A DNA stretch of 64,000 nucleotides from Pectobacterium sp. A5351. Its GTDB lineage: Bacteria; Pseudomonadota; Gammaproteobacteria; Enterobacterales; Enterobacteriaceae. How positions within the stretch are numbered: position 1 is the first letter of the stretch; every line of letters starts with the position of its first letter. Shown in pieces: positions 9,866 through 20,188 of this stretch. The stretch covers positions 620,001-684,000 of the forward strand of contig NZ_CP116477.1 of NCBI RefSeq assembly GCF_028335745.1, written 5' to 3'. The position numbers were made by a program, and so were the translations under genes. The notes under the pieces were generated by a model that did no database searches, was not told the origin of the DNA, and saw only the letters and a list, made by a program, of their open reading frames with translations.

Positions 9866-10374
9866 GAGGTCTGGTTCGGGGGAGATATTAATCACGATAG
9901 TCGCCCTACATGTAAGAGTGCGATAGCCATATATTTATCATAACGATCGGTGCAGAGAAAAGTAAGCACAGGGTAACGTATTGATGTGGAGTCCCCATTC
10001 AGAATGCGATAACACACTATGATTAGCTCAGAGTGGTCGATAGGATGAATTACTTTGAGTGACAAAAATCACATATAATCACTATCTATTGCATTTCTCT
10101 TACATCAAGTGTGAATGAATGCACAAAATAGTCCGGCATGGCGTGTTCAAATGTCTGACGGGTTCACGTTTTTAAGCCGTTTCTTTCGGTGTTGAAATCA
10201 TCACAGGATGAAGGGTAGAGGAAGGCTGATTGCGGTGAGAAGGATCTCGGTGCCGCTACAGGTTGTTTCTCCTGAGCGCTATCTTCAAGGAACCAAGTCC
10301 GCTCGCCAAACGTGCTGGTTTACACCAGTTAATGTTCAGGGCCGGTTAGACCGGCTGACGAGTTGGAGAGTTGT
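9866..10374. other. Non-coding interval yhbQ to deoC
   Basis: About 500 bases with no supportable gene. It holds the CRP/CytR control region listed separately, a long deo leader (about 215 bases if transcription starts near 10159) and a GC-rich hairpin (GCCGGT, 3-base loop, ACCGGC, 10341-10355) just before the deoC ribosome site. Confidence 0.7.
10058..10125 (+). promoter_or_regulatory. deo promoter control region: two CRP sites flanking a CytR-like box
   Basis: Distal CRP site AGTGA-N6-TCACA at 10058-10073 and proximal site TGTGA-N6-GCACA at 10110-10125. Their centres are 52 bases apart, close to the 53-base spacing known for E. coli deoP2, where CytR binds between two CRP dimers. A TTGCATT octamer-like CytR half-site sits between them at 10089-10095. 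From this layout transcription should start near 10159; the -10 there is not obvious. Regulation by cAMP-CRP and CytR is inferred from the pattern. Confidence 0.78.
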
Positions 10375-11154
10375 ATGACCAAGCTGATCATGGCCGCGCA
10401 GCGCGCGCTGACGCTGATGGATTTAACCACGCTGAATGAGGACGATACGGATGAAAAAGTGACGGCACTCTGCCGTCAGGCAAACAGCCCGGCAGGAAAA
10501 ACGGCTGCTATCTGTATCTATCCACGTTTTATCCCCCTGGTGAAAAAGCTCCTGCGTGAGCAGGGTACGCCAGATATCCGTATCGCGACGGTGACCAATT
10601 TCCCGCACGGCAATGATGATGTTGAGATTGCGGTTGCAGAAACCAGAGCGGCGATCGCCTACGGTGCCGATGAAGTCGATGTCGTGTTCCCTTACCGTGC
10701 ACTGCTCGCAGGCAACGCGCAAATCGGTTTTGAGCTGGTGCAGGCGTGCAAAACGGTGTGTCAGGATGCCCATGTGCTGTTGAAAGTGATCATCGAAACG
10801 GGCGAATTGAAACAGGATGCGCTGATTCGTCAGGCGAGTGAAATTGCCATTGATGCGGGTGCGGACTTCATTAAAACCTCAACCGGTAAAGTGCCCGTGA
10901 ATGCGACGCCAGAGAGCGCGGCGATCATGTTGAAAACGATCCGCGATAAAGGCGTAGGCGAGCGCGTTGGTTTTAAAGCGGCTGGCGGTGTGCGTAACGC
11001 GGAAGATGCCGCTATTTATCTGCAACTGGCGGACGATATCATGGGCGCTGAATGGGTGACGGCGCAGCATTTTCGCTTTGGTGCCTCCAGTTTACTGGCC
11101 AGCCTGCTGACCACGCTTGGCCATGCCGCTACCGCTCCACAGGGCAGTTACTAA
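10375..11154 (+). CDS. deoC: Deoxyribose-phosphate aldolase
   Basis: Cleaves 2-deoxyribose-5-phosphate to acetaldehyde and glyceraldehyde-3-phosphate, the last step of deoxynucleoside catabolism. The start is ATG 10375 behind GGAGAG, giving 259 residues, equal to E. coli DeoC. The class I aldolase Schiff-base lysine lies in '[11 protein letters not shown]' (Lys167), with the proton-relay Lys201 in '[10 protein letters not shown]' and Asp102 in '[10 protein letters not shown]'. It is the first gene of deoCABD. A 128-base gap to deoA contains a hairpin (CGCAGC-5-GCTGCG, 11233-11249). Confidence 0.97.
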   Translation: MTKLIMAAQRALTLMDLTTLNEDDTDEKVTALCRQANSPAGKTAAICIYPRFIPLVKKLLREQGTPDIRIATVTNFPHGNDDVEIAVAETRAAIAYGADEVDVVFPYRALLAGNAQIGFELVQACKTVCQDAHVLLKVIIETGELKQDALIRQASEIAIDAGADFIKTSTGKVPVNATPESAAIMLKTIRDKGVGERVGFKAAGGVRNAEDAAIYLQLADDIMGAEWVTAQHFRFGASSLLASLLTTLGHAATAPQGSY

Positions 11155-11282
11155 TCACGTGCAGACGGTGCACGATTTTATTCGTGACAACCTTTTGTTT
11201 ATAAAAATATTTTTCACAACAGCACAGGCATTCGCAGCGATAGGCTGCGGAGCCATATCTGAATTCATCAGGAGTACAGACC

Positions 11283-12611
11283 TTGTTTCTGATTCAGGAA
11301 ATTATTCGTAAGAAGCGTGACGGCAAAGCACTGAGTGAAGAAGAGCTTCGCTTCTTTATCAACGGTATTCGTGACAATACCGTCTCCGAAGGCCAGATTG
11401 CGGCTCTGGCGATGACCATTTATTTTCATGACATGTCGATGGATGAACGCGTGGCGCTGACGCTGGCGATGCGTGACTCTGGCACGGTGCTGGACTGGAA
11501 AAGTCTGAACCTGAACGGCCCGCTGGTGGACAAACACTCTACTGGCGGCGTGGGGGATGTCACGTCGCTGATGCTGGGGCCGATGGTCGCTGCCTGCGGG
11601 GGCTACGTCCCGATGATCTCTGGGCGTGGTTTAGGCCATACCGGCGGCACGCTGGATAAGCTCGAAGCGATTCCGGGACTGGATATCTTCCCTAACGATG
11701 ACGATTTTCGTCACATCATCCAGCAGGTTGGCGTTGCGATTATTGGGCAGACCTCCTCGCTGGCTCCGGCGGATAAACGCTTTTATGCCACGCGTGATAT
11801 TACCGCCACGGTCGATTCAATCCCGCTGATCACCGCGTCGATTCTGGCGAAGAAGCTGGCTGAAGGGCTGGATGCGCTAGTGATGGACGTTAAAGTGGGG
11901 TCCGGGGCGTTTATGCCGACCTATGAATTGTCCGAACAACTGGCGCAGGCGATTGTCGGCGTCGCGAATAACGCGGGGTGCCGCACCAGCGCGTTGCTGA
12001 CTGACATGAATCAGGTGCTGGCCTCTAGCGCAGGCAACGCGCTGGAAGTGCGGGAAGCCGTGCGTTTCCTGACGGGTGAGTGCCGCAATCCGCGTCTGTA
12101 TGATGTTACTATGGCGCTCTGTGGCGAGATGCTGCTGGCGGGCGGGTTGGCAAACTCGGCGGACGAGGCACATTCACGTCTACAGGCCGTGTTGGATAAT
12201 GGAAAGGCGGCTGAAATCTTTGGCCGCATGGTTGCCGCACAGCACGGTCCGGGCGATTTTGTCGAACGCTATGATCGTTATCTGCCAGTGGCGACATTAA
12301 GTAAACCGGTGTTCGCGACGCGTGAAGGCATCGTGACCGCAATGGATACCCGCGCGTTGGGAATGGCGGTTGTATCGCTGGGCGGCGGCCGTCGTCAGGC
12401 TACCGATACGATCGATTACAGCGTCGGCTTGGATAGCATGATCAGTCTGGGTGAGCGCGTTGACGCGCAGCGCCCGCTGGCGGTGATCCATGCCAATACG
12501 GAAGCGCAATGGCAGCAGGCAGCGAATGAGGTTCGCGCCGCGATCCAACTGGGCGACACGGCGCCAGAAAAGACCCCAAGGGTCTATCGTCGGGTGAGTG
12601 CAGAAGCGTGA
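11283..12611 (+). CDS. deoA: Thymidine phosphorylase
   Basis: Phosphorolysis of thymidine or deoxyuridine to the base and deoxyribose-1-phosphate. It starts with TTG 11283 ([14 protein letters not shown]), as E. coli deoA does, after AGGAG. The 442 residues carry the phosphorylase signature '[20 protein letters not shown]' and phosphate-binding 'KHSTGGVGD'. The product feeds DeoB then DeoC. Confidence 0.97.
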   Translation: MFLIQEIIRKKRDGKALSEEELRFFINGIRDNTVSEGQIAALAMTIYFHDMSMDERVALTLAMRDSGTVLDWKSLNLNGPLVDKHSTGGVGDVTSLMLGPMVAACGGYVPMISGRGLGHTGGTLDKLEAIPGLDIFPNDDDFRHIIQQVGVAIIGQTSSLAPADKRFYATRDITATVDSIPLITASILAKKLAEGLDALVMDVKVGSGAFMPTYELSEQLAQAIVGVANNAGCRTSALLTDMNQVLASSAGNALEVREAVRFLTGECRNPRLYDVTMALCGEMLLAGGLANSADEAHSRLQAVLDNGKAAEIFGRMVAAQHGPGDFVERYDRYLPVATLSKPVFATREGIVTAMDTRALGMAVVSLGGGRRQATDTIDYSVGLDSMISLGERVDAQRPLAVIHANTEAQWQQAANEVRAAIQLGDTAPEKTPRVYRRVSAEA

Positions 12612-12699
12612 TCGCCAGAGTGGGTTAGTGATTGTTTTGAATTGATGTTCCCCTGCCTGTAGGCAGGGCGTTAGCGCAGAGCTGCGCGGGAGAAAAAGA

Positions 12700-13923
12700 A
12701 TGAAACGTGCATATATTATGGTTCTTGACTCGTTTGGTATCGGCAGCAGTGCTGATGCAGAGCGTTTTGGCGATGTGGGTTCGGATACGCTGGGCCATAT
12801 CGCTCAGGCGTGTGCGGCAGGAACGGCGGATAAAGGGCGCAGCGGCCCGCTGCATTTGCCGAACCTGAGCCGTCTGGGGCTGGGGAAAGCCGCTGAGGCC
12901 TCAACGGGAACGTTCCCGGCAGGATTGGATGAAAACGCGGACATCATCGGTGCTTACGCGCACGCCAGTGAAATCTCTTCGGGTAAAGATACGCCGTCAG
13001 GTCACTGGGAAATTGCCGGTGTGCCTGTCCTGTTCGACTGGGGCTATTTTAAAGATGAAGAAAACAGTTTTCCGCAGGAGCTGCTGGATAAACTGGTAAA
13101 ACGCGCCAATCTGCCGGGCTATCTGGGCAACTGCCACTCTTCCGGTACGGTGATTCTGGATCAACTGGCCGAAGAGCACATGAAAACCGGCAAACCGATT
13201 TTCTACACCTCTGCGGATTCCGTGTTCCAGATTGCCTGCCATGAAGAAACGTTCGGTCTGGATAAGCTGTACGAGCTGTGTGAAATCGCCCGCGAAGAGC
13301 TGACCGAAGGGAATTACAACATCGGGCGCGTGATCGCACGTCCGTTTATCGGCGACAAACCCGGCAACTTCGAGCGTACTGGCAACCGTCACGATCTGGC
13401 CGTTGAACCGCCAGCGCCGACCATTCTGAAAAAGATGGTGGAGGAAAAAGGCGGTGAAGTGGTTTCGGTCGGTAAAATTGCGGATATCTACGCGCAGGTC
13501 GGTATCACGAAGAAAGTGAAGGCGACCGGCATCGATGCGCTGTTTGACGCCACGCTGAAAGAGATGGATAGCGCGGGCGACAACACTATCGTGTTTACCA
13601 ACTTTGTTGATTTTGATTCCGCCTACGGCCACCGTCGCGATATTCCGGGCTATGCTGCTGCGCTGGAGCTGCTTGACCGTCGCCTGCCAGAAATGCTGTC
13701 CCGCGTGAAAGGCGACGACATCCTGATTCTGACGGCTGACCACGGCTGTGACCCAAGCTGGCACGGCACCGATCACACCCGCGAGAACGTCCCGGTGTTG
13801 ATCTATGGCCCGAACGTGAAGCCGGGTTCATACGGCCACCGTGAAACCTTCGCCGATATCGGGCAGACGGTTGCGGCCTACTTTGGCCTGTCGCCTATGG
13901 ACTACGGTAAATCGATACTGTAA
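12700..13923 (+). CDS. deoB: Phosphopentomutase
   Basis: Interconverts (deoxy)ribose-1-phosphate and -5-phosphate, linking DeoA/DeoD to DeoC. Alkaline-phosphatase superfamily metalloenzyme with two metal ions. Visible metal and active-site segments: 'MVLDSFGIG' (Asp10), '[12 protein letters not shown]' with the phosphorylated Thr, '[12 protein letters not shown]', 'TADHGCDP' and 'GTDHTREN'. 407 residues, same as E. coli. An 8-bp hairpin (12651-12668) precedes it in the deoA-deoB gap. Confidence 0.97.
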   Translation: MKRAYIMVLDSFGIGSSADAERFGDVGSDTLGHIAQACAAGTADKGRSGPLHLPNLSRLGLGKAAEASTGTFPAGLDENADIIGAYAHASEISSGKDTPSGHWEIAGVPVLFDWGYFKDEENSFPQELLDKLVKRANLPGYLGNCHSSGTVILDQLAEEHMKTGKPIFYTSADSVFQIACHEETFGLDKLYELCEIAREELTEGNYNIGRVIARPFIGDKPGNFERTGNRHDLAVEPPAPTILKKMVEEKGGEVVSVGKIADIYAQVGITKKVKATGIDALFDATLKEMDSAGDNTIVFTNFVDFDSAYGHRRDIPGYAAALELLDRRLPEMLSRVKGDDILILTADHGCDPSWHGTDHTRENVPVLIYGPNVKPGSYGHRETFADIGQTVAAYFGLSPMDYGKSIL

Positions 13924-13968
13924 AACACACCGTTTTTACGTGAACTTGATTAATTAAGGAATAAACGC

Positions 13969-14688
13969 ATGGCTACGCCACATATTAATGCAGAAATGGG
14001 TGATTTCGCTGACGTAGTACTGATGCCGGGTGACCCGCTGCGTGCTAAGTACATTGCAGAAACCTTTCTGGAAAATGCCCGCGAAGTGAACAACGTGCGT
14101 GGCATGTTAGGGTTCACGGGGACCTACAAAGGCCGTAAAATTTCAGTAATGGGCCACGGTATGGGTATCCCATCCTGCTCAATCTATGCGAAAGAACTGA
14201 TCACCGAATTCGGCGTGAAGAAGATCATTCGCGTGGGTTCCTGCGGCGCGGTACGTGAAGATGTACAACTGCGCGACGTGGTGATCGGTATGGGCGCCTG
14301 TACGGATTCCAAAGTGAACCGCATGCGTTTCAAAGATCACGACTACGCGGCGATTGCCGATTTCGACATGGTGCGCAATGCCGTTGATGCTGCCAAAGCG
14401 CGTGATGTTTCTGTGCGCGTAGGTAACCTCTTCTCCGCCGATTTGTTCTACACGCCAGACCCGCAGATGTTCGACGTGATGGAAAAATACGGCATCCTGG
14501 GTGTGGAAATGGAAGCGGCTGGCATCTACGGCGTCGCGGCAGAGTTCGGTGCGAAAGCGTTGGCCATCTGTACCGTTTCTGACCACATTCGTACCGGCGC
14601 ACAGACTACCTCGGAAGAGCGTCAAAACACGTTCAACGAGATGATCGAAATCGCGCTGGAATCCGTTCTGCTGGGCGATAACGAGTAA
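13969..14688 (+). CDS. deoD: Purine nucleoside phosphorylase (DeoD type)
   Basis: Hexameric high-molecular-mass PNP that phosphorolyses purine (deoxy)nucleosides. 239 residues as in E. coli. Signatures: '[19 protein letters not shown]', phosphate-site 'VGSCGA', '[13 protein letters not shown]' and catalytic Asp in '[10 protein letters not shown]'. Preceded by TAAGGA. Last gene of the operon. Confidence 0.98.
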   Translation: MATPHINAEMGDFADVVLMPGDPLRAKYIAETFLENAREVNNVRGMLGFTGTYKGRKISVMGHGMGIPSCSIYAKELITEFGVKKIIRVGSCGAVREDVQLRDVVIGMGACTDSKVNRMRFKDHDYAAIADFDMVRNAVDAAKARDVSVRVGNLFSADLFYTPDPQMFDVMEKYGILGVEMEAAGIYGVAAEFGAKALAICTVSDHIRTGAQTTSEERQNTFNEMIEIALESVLLGDNE

Positions 14689-14697
14689 TATCACACG

Positions 14698-14727
14698 AGC
14701 CCGGACATTCACTCCGGGCTGTATTTT
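14698..14727 (+). terminator. Terminator of deoCABD
   Basis: Perfect 8-bp stem AGCCCGGA / TCCGGGCT with a 7-base loop, followed by GTATTTTCC. Confidence 0.75.
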
Positions 14728-14767
14728 CCTGTTGTTTACTCACATCGTTTCTTTCAAACGGTTCCCT

Positions 14768-16516
14768 TCAACTCTTTCCGTAAGATACCTGTGAGATGTC
14801 TGTCTCTGGTGGCGTAATCGAATGATCGATCGCGTAGCTCTCGGCTTCCTCTATTTTCTCTGGCGCGAGTGGCGTTAAGCGTATCTGATGTGTGAAGCAG
14901 GCCAATACCGCAGGCTGATGGCTGACGGCCAGCACAATAGTGTGCGGTAGCACAATCCTGATTTGCTCTAACAACTGAATTGCCGCTGCGTCATCGAGCT
15001 GGCTGGTGGCTTCATCCAGACAAAGTAGCGCCGGGCGCAGCAGTAGTGCACGGGCGAGTGACAGGCGCTGTTGTTCGCCGCCTGATAGTTTCCTGCTCCA
15101 GTTTGCTTTGTCGTCCAGACGCGGAATTAACGCGGTCAGTCCGGTTTGTTCCAGCACCGCGATCGTCTGCGCGGTATCCGCTAGCGGTGCCTGCGGGTAA
15201 CACAGCACCTGACGTAGCGTGTCCTGCGGCAAATAGGCTTTTTGCGGCAAAAACAGTGTGCGGCCTACAGGGAAATGCCAGTCTCCTTGCGAAACTGGCC
15301 ACAATCCCGCCAGAGCACGCAGCAGCGTGGTTTTCCCCGTGCCGCTGGCTGCGCTGAATGCCGCCCATTCGCCAGACTGAAGCCTGAGCGTCAGCGGCGC
15401 GAAATACGGCGAACCATCGGGGCGCGGTACGGACAGCGCGTTGATGTGCAGAGCATGGCCTTCATGACGTGGTGCCTCTGGTACAGGTAATTGCTGTAAG
15501 CGGTGCTGGAATTCCCACAGTCGCTCAATCGTGGAAGACCATTGAACCAGTTGGCGATAGGCATCGATAAACCAGCCAAAAGCATCCAGTACATAGCCGA
15601 AGGCCGATCGCGCCTGCATAATCGCCCCGAGGCTAACCTGACGAGCGAGAAACAGCGGCAGGGTAGCGAAAACCGGGATAATCAGGCTGAAGCGGAAATA
15701 GCTGGTCGTAAAGCTTTCCAGACGGAATTCCCGTGCCATTAGGCGCTGCCAGTTTTGCACAATGGGCAGGAAGTGTTGCCGCATTCGCTGTTGCTCAGCG
15801 TCGCTCCCCTGATAAAACGCAATTTGCTCGCTGTTATCCCGTACCCGCAGCAGCGTGGCCCGATAGTCGGCCTCCGTCCGCTGACGCTCAATGTTCAGCT
15901 TGTGCAGACGGTGGCCTAGCAGGTGTGTTATCACGCTCGCCAGTACGGCGTAAATCAGTGCGATCCACACCAGATAGCCGTGTATCGTGATGCTGTAGCC
16001 GCCTAATGTGAAGGTATGGACGCCGGACAGTTGCCAAAGAATGGCGATGAAGGAGAAAAAGCGGGCGGTATTTTTCAGCAACGAGAGGAGGAGTTCGAGG
16101 CTTTGCTCTATCAGCAGGCGAATATCCTCCGCGATACGCTGGTCGGGGTTATCTAGCCCTGCGCTGAGCCGATAGTGGGCGTGATTGCGCAGCCAGTTCT
16201 GTTCATACTGGTGGGTCATGGTATCGCGCCAGCGGATAATTAGCTGTTTCTTGAGCCAGTTGCCGCAGATGATCACCAGCACGAACAGTAGCGTATAGGC
16301 CAGATAGCGCACGGCCATATCGTAGATTGAGGCGTGCTGAAAGTAGTCGGCCAGCGCGTCGTAAAAGTCCCGACTCCAGTTGTTGTACTGCACGCTGATC
16401 CACACGACGGAGAGCGTCAGGCTCATAATCAGCAGCAGTAACAGCCAGAGCAAGGTTGCACGCGTGGTCAGCCAGAAAGGCGCGACCAGCGTATAAAAGC
16501 GTTTAAGTGTTTGCAT
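14768..16516 (-). CDS. ABC transporter, fused membrane and ATPase domains, SbmA/BacA-YddA type
   Basis: Half-transporter of 582 residues, expected to dimerise in the inner membrane. The N-terminal part (to about 330) is a multi-span domain of the SbmA/BacA class ('SVQYNNWSRDFYDAL', 'WRDTMTHQYEQNWL', 'NPDQRIAEDI'). The ATPase domain has Walker A 'AASGTGKTT' (the usual first Gly is Ala), signature 'LSGGEQQRLSLARALL' and Walker B 'ALLCLDEATSQLDD'. It sits 48 bases downstream of a TonB siderophore receptor and after a hairpin (16533-16556), so it is probably in the same iron-regulated operon. Export of a siderophore, or import or processing of one, is inferred; the substrate is unknown. Confidence 0.85.
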   Translation of the reverse strand: MQTLKRFYTLVAPFWLTTRATLLWLLLLLIMSLTLSVVWISVQYNNWSRDFYDALADYFQHASIYDMAVRYLAYTLLFVLVIICGNWLKKQLIIRWRDTMTHQYEQNWLRNHAHYRLSAGLDNPDQRIAEDIRLLIEQSLELLLSLLKNTARFFSFIAILWQLSGVHTFTLGGYSITIHGYLVWIALIYAVLASVITHLLGHRLHKLNIERQRTEADYRATLLRVRDNSEQIAFYQGSDAEQQRMRQHFLPIVQNWQRLMAREFRLESFTTSYFRFSLIIPVFATLPLFLARQVSLGAIMQARSAFGYVLDAFGWFIDAYRQLVQWSSTIERLWEFQHRLQQLPVPEAPRHEGHALHINALSVPRPDGSPYFAPLTLRLQSGEWAAFSAASGTGKTTLLRALAGLWPVSQGDWHFPVGRTLFLPQKAYLPQDTLRQVLCYPQAPLADTAQTIAVLEQTGLTALIPRLDDKANWSRKLSGGEQQRLSLARALLLRPALLCLDEATSQLDDAAAIQLLEQIRIVLPHTIVLAVSHQPAVLACFTHQIRLTPLAPEKIEEAESYAIDHSITPPETDISQVSYGKS

Positions 16517-16564
16517 AATGGATTGGGCGATGGCCTGCCAGCCGAGGTTGGCAGGCGCATTCGC

Positions 16565-19060
16565 TTAGAAATCCCACTTCGCGGTCAGCATGAAATTGCG
16601 TGGGTCGCCGTAATAGTTGTTGCCGCTACGATGGCGGTTGTTCAGGTTTAAGAAGTAAGTTTTATCTGTCAGGTTATTGCCCACCAGATTGAAGCTCAGG
16701 TTCTTGCTGTACTGATAGCGGACATTGGCGTTAAACAGCGTATAGCCGCCCTGATGCAGGCCAAAAACGCGGTTTGGATAGGTTTGCGTATCGCTCTGTG
16801 CCGTCATCCCAGCGCCAACCGTCCATTGATTCAGATGACCAGGCAGATTGTATGAGGTGTAGAGCTTGAACATATGCTGCGGCGTACGTGGGCTGAACTG
16901 TGCGGCTCTTTCACTGGCGCTGCCTTCAAGATATTTACTGTTGGTCAGGGTGTAACCCGTCTGAATCTGCCAACCTTCAGCCAGTTTCCCCGTGACATCC
17001 AGTTCTACCCCTTGGCTGCGTACCTTACCTTCAGCACGGGAACAACCGCTATTGGGATCTCGGCAAACGGAACTGTCTGCTTCGGCGAGCGCACGGTTGG
17101 ACTGAATAATGCGGAACAGTGCCAGTGAAGCATTCAGATCGCCGTCAAAAAACTCGCCCTTCACGCCGGTTTCATAGTTGGTGCCGGTAATGGCGGGCAG
17201 CAAATTGTTGTTTTTGTCACGTGCACTCTGAGGTTTATAGATTTCAGCATAGCTCAGATACCAAGTGTAGTTGTCAGCAAAGTCCCACAGTAGGCCGCTA
17301 TAAGGTACAAATTGATCGCGAACGTGCAGGCTACTGTATTCCTTGTCGCTAGTATTGCGCTGGTTATCGTAATAATAGTCGTAGCTATAAGCGCTGTAGC
17401 GGCCGCCGAGGATCAGTTTCCAGTCATCGGCCAACTCCCAACGTGTGGTGGTAAACAGCCCACGCTGATAAATATTATATTGTTCTCTATAACGGGCACT
17501 GTAGAGACTAAGGTTCGACCAATCGGGCTCTGCGACTGAGTTGGGATCCCAATTATAGATATTGGCACTGGTGGTGTTCGCAATACGGCCAATGGCGTTG
17601 TCGAAGTTCTCTTTCTGATAGTCACCGCCGAACACCAGTTCGTGGCTACGTCCCAATAACTCAAACGGACCACTTACACTGAGGTTATAGCCCCATTGAT
17701 CGCTCTTGTTGTCATAGTGCAGAGCATTGTTTAATCGACTGACACCCGTAGTGGGATCGACGCCTGCTGTTCCATTCATAATACCGATATAACGTTCTTT
17801 AGACGTGCCGTGTGTATAGTTAAGCGCGCTCTTGATAGCCCAGTTGTTCTCAAAGTTATGTTCGAATTCAGCAAATGGATTGATCTTTTCAAAGTTAATT
17901 CGGTTCCAACTGGCACCCAGAAAGGTTGAGCGAGGTAGGTTTAAATTACGTTTATCAGTGCCAAATGGAACACCATAAAGATCGGGTACCACATCGGTTT
18001 TTTGCCAATTAATTCCTGTAGTGAAGGTAGTATTGGGCGTGATGTCCCATGCAAGTGTGCCAAATAGCACTTTGCGCTCGCTGCCAACGTAATCGGTGAA
18101 GCTCTGTTTATCCTGATAAACGCTAACCAGACGACCACGTACGCTGGCGTCGTCATTGAGTGGGCCAGAAACGTCTATTTCATTACGGTAGTTATCCCAA
18201 CTTCCGACGCTAGTACTCGCAGATGCCTGAAAATCATAGGTAGGTTTTTTACGAACCAGATTGACTGTGCCGCCAGGTTCACCGCTACCCTGTGTGAGAC
18301 CAGAAGCACCGCGTAGCACTTCAACACGGTCATAAATAGCCAGATCGGGTGATTCACTTGTCGACTGGCTGGCATTCATCACGCTGTTTTGTGATGACAG
18401 ACTGACACCATTCTCTTTGATATTATCCATCGCGAAAGCACGTGACTCGTATTTCACCTGAAAGCTGTTCTGATTGACCACGTTAATGCCGGTGGTTTGC
18501 TTCATGGCCTCATCCAGAGAGGTCATATTCTGATCATCCATGCGCTGGCGCGTCACAATGCTCACCGACTGCGGTGTTTCTCGCGGTGACAGATTCAACT
18601 GCGTTGCGGTGTTCATGCTGCGCGTGGTGTAGGACTGAGTGCTTTCGGTCACGCCATTGCGGTTGACGCCCGCAACCACCAGCATTTCATCTCCCTGCGC
18701 TATTCTCTGCAAGCGCCAGACGCCGTTAGGCTGCGGAATCACCTGAAGCCCGCTTCCGGCGAGCAATGCCGAAAACCCGCCATCCACGCTGTAGTTTCCT
18801 TGCAGTGACGGCCCGGCTTTTCCTGTCGCCAGTTGTGCATCGCCGACCAGATACACGCCTGACTGGGCAGCAAACTGGTTTAGCTGCTGGTTAAGCGGTC
18901 CGGCAGGAACTGCGTAGGTTTTGGTTGCTGCCGCGGCTGTCGTTTCCGCTGCGACTGCGGTGGAATGAGTGAGCAACGGTGCGCCGCACAGCAGCAGGTG
19001 AACGGCGATTGCCAGTTTGGAAGGAGCGCGCGGTGTAGAGAAAAATGGAATCAATGCCAT
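16565..19060 (-). CDS. TonB-dependent siderophore receptor with STN signalling domain
   Basis: Outer-membrane ferric-siderophore receptor of the FecA/FpvA/FoxA transducer type, 831 residues. A long N-terminal export signal ends near residue 38. The STN domain (about 47-115, 'YAVPAGPLNQQLNQFAAQSGV') would signal to the FecR-like protein. A TonB box 'DEMLVVAG' follows, then a plug with 'RETPQSVSIVTRQRMDDQ' and 'VEVLRGASGLTQGSGEPGGTVNLVRK', and a beta barrel ending in the typical terminal Phe ('LTAKWDF'). The siderophore cannot be read from sequence. It is downstream of fecI- and fecR-like genes on the same strand. Confidence 0.93.
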   Translation of the reverse strand: MALIPFFSTPRAPSKLAIAVHLLLCGAPLLTHSTAVAAETTAAAATKTYAVPAGPLNQQLNQFAAQSGVYLVGDAQLATGKAGPSLQGNYSVDGGFSALLAGSGLQVIPQPNGVWRLQRIAQGDEMLVVAGVNRNGVTESTQSYTTRSMNTATQLNLSPRETPQSVSIVTRQRMDDQNMTSLDEAMKQTTGINVVNQNSFQVKYESRAFAMDNIKENGVSLSSQNSVMNASQSTSESPDLAIYDRVEVLRGASGLTQGSGEPGGTVNLVRKKPTYDFQASASTSVGSWDNYRNEIDVSGPLNDDASVRGRLVSVYQDKQSFTDYVGSERKVLFGTLAWDITPNTTFTTGINWQKTDVVPDLYGVPFGTDKRNLNLPRSTFLGASWNRINFEKINPFAEFEHNFENNWAIKSALNYTHGTSKERYIGIMNGTAGVDPTTGVSRLNNALHYDNKSDQWGYNLSVSGPFELLGRSHELVFGGDYQKENFDNAIGRIANTTSANIYNWDPNSVAEPDWSNLSLYSARYREQYNIYQRGLFTTTRWELADDWKLILGGRYSAYSYDYYYDNQRNTSDKEYSSLHVRDQFVPYSGLLWDFADNYTWYLSYAEIYKPQSARDKNNNLLPAITGTNYETGVKGEFFDGDLNASLALFRIIQSNRALAEADSSVCRDPNSGCSRAEGKVRSQGVELDVTGKLAEGWQIQTGYTLTNSKYLEGSASERAAQFSPRTPQHMFKLYTSYNLPGHLNQWTVGAGMTAQSDTQTYPNRVFGLHQGGYTLFNANVRYQYSKNLSFNLVGNNLTDKTYFLNLNNRHRSGNNYYGDPRNFMLTAKWDF

Positions 19061-19210
19061 GAAAATTCGCCTTCTGACTCAGAGTAAAAATGGGTGGTTT
19101 TACTGTGAATCGAACGGCAGCGGAGAAAGGGGAACTCAAAAGAGAAAATTTTTTGGCTGTATCCCCAAAAACGGTATTCAAAAAAGTGGTATCCAAAAAA
19201 GGCGGGGATA

Positions 19211-20188
19211 TCAGCGCGGCTCGACGGTCACCCACCACGGAAAACGCTGATGGATGCGAACCGGGAAAGTCTGTTCCAGCATGTTCAGTGCCATGTCGGT
19301 GTCAGTTAAGGGGAAGGTGCCCATCACGCGTAAATCAGCGATGGCGGGCTGGCATGCCAGATAGCCGTGGCGGTAGCGAGACAGTTGCGCTACGACCTCG
19401 CCCAGCGGCATGTTGTCTGCCTGTAGTACGCCGTGTGCCCAGCCGGCATCGTTCTGCTGATTGGGCTCGATGTCCCCCTGACCGTTGGTGTTAAAGCGCA
19501 GGTGATAGCCTGCGTTGACCCGACGTGCGGCGGCAGCGTATCTGGCGCTGACGTCGACGGCGTGTTGGTACACGGTAAGCGTGGTGGTATCCGATGCCTG
19601 CGCGACGCTGAAACGCGTACCCAGCGCCTGCAAGCGTCCTTGCGCGGTGGTGACAAAGAAAGGACGGGGGTCGGCGGCGGTATCAATCAGAATGTCCCCC
19701 GCTAGCAGGGCGATTTCCCGACGCTGGTCGCTGTAACGGATATCAATCGCGCTGGCGGTGTTCAGCCATAGCCGGGTGTTGTCCGGTAAGATCAGCGATT
19801 TGATTTCACCCACTGCGCTGTGATGATCGGCCGTCATCGCCAGCAGCGAATTTTTTAGCGGCGTATGGCGGTAAGTCAGCCAAGACAGCAGTGAACCCGT
19901 GCTGAGTAGGGCTGCGAGTTTGAGCGCGCGGCGGCGCGTCATCGGCTCAGATTGGTGTAGCAGCGCATTCAGCGCGGGTTGCTGACCTTCACCACGCAGC
20001 GGCTGGAAGCGTTGGCTGACCGTGAGCACGTATTCCCAGGCATGGCGATGTTCCTCGCTTTCCTCCATCCAGCGCTGCCAATGGTGGTAGTACTCATCGC
20101 CAGGTTCCCGATCGCACAGTTGAGCGTACCACTCTGATGCCTGCTGCAAGGCAATAAAGCTGGGTTTGTTCAGGCTGGGGTTATTCAT
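19211..20188 (-). CDS. FecR-family anti-sigma / sigma regulator
   Basis: Inner-membrane protein that relays the receptor signal to the ECF sigma factor. The cytoplasmic N-terminal DUF4880-type region has the conserved 'ASEWYAQLCD' and 'RHAWEYV'. An 'RRRALKLAALL' membrane segment follows near residue 85-105. The periplasmic FecR domain shows 'LILPDNTRLWLNTASAIDIRY' and 'REIALLAGDILID' with 'PFFVTTAQGRLQALGTRFSV'. 325 residues. Its ATG overlaps the end of the sigma gene by 4 bases (ATGA), so the two are coupled. Confidence 0.92.
   Translation of the reverse strand: MNNPSLNKPSFIALQQASEWYAQLCDREPGDEYYHHWQRWMEESEEHRHAWEYVLTVSQRFQPLRGEGQQPALNALLHQSEPMTRRRALKLAALLSTGSLLSWLTYRHTPLKNSLLAMTADHHSAVGEIKSLILPDNTRLWLNTASAIDIRYSDQRREIALLAGDILIDTAADPRPFFVTTAQGRLQALGTRFSVAQASDTTTLTVYQHAVDVSARYAAAARRVNAGYHLRFNTNGQGDIEPNQQNDAGWAHGVLQADNMPLGEVVAQLSRYRHGYLACQPAIADLRVMGTFPLTDTDMALNMLEQTFPVRIHQRFPWWVTVEPR

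Noticed and set aside
12997..13776. Minus-strand open frame of 259 codons opposite deoB
   Set aside because: Antisense to a certain gene; no family resemblance.
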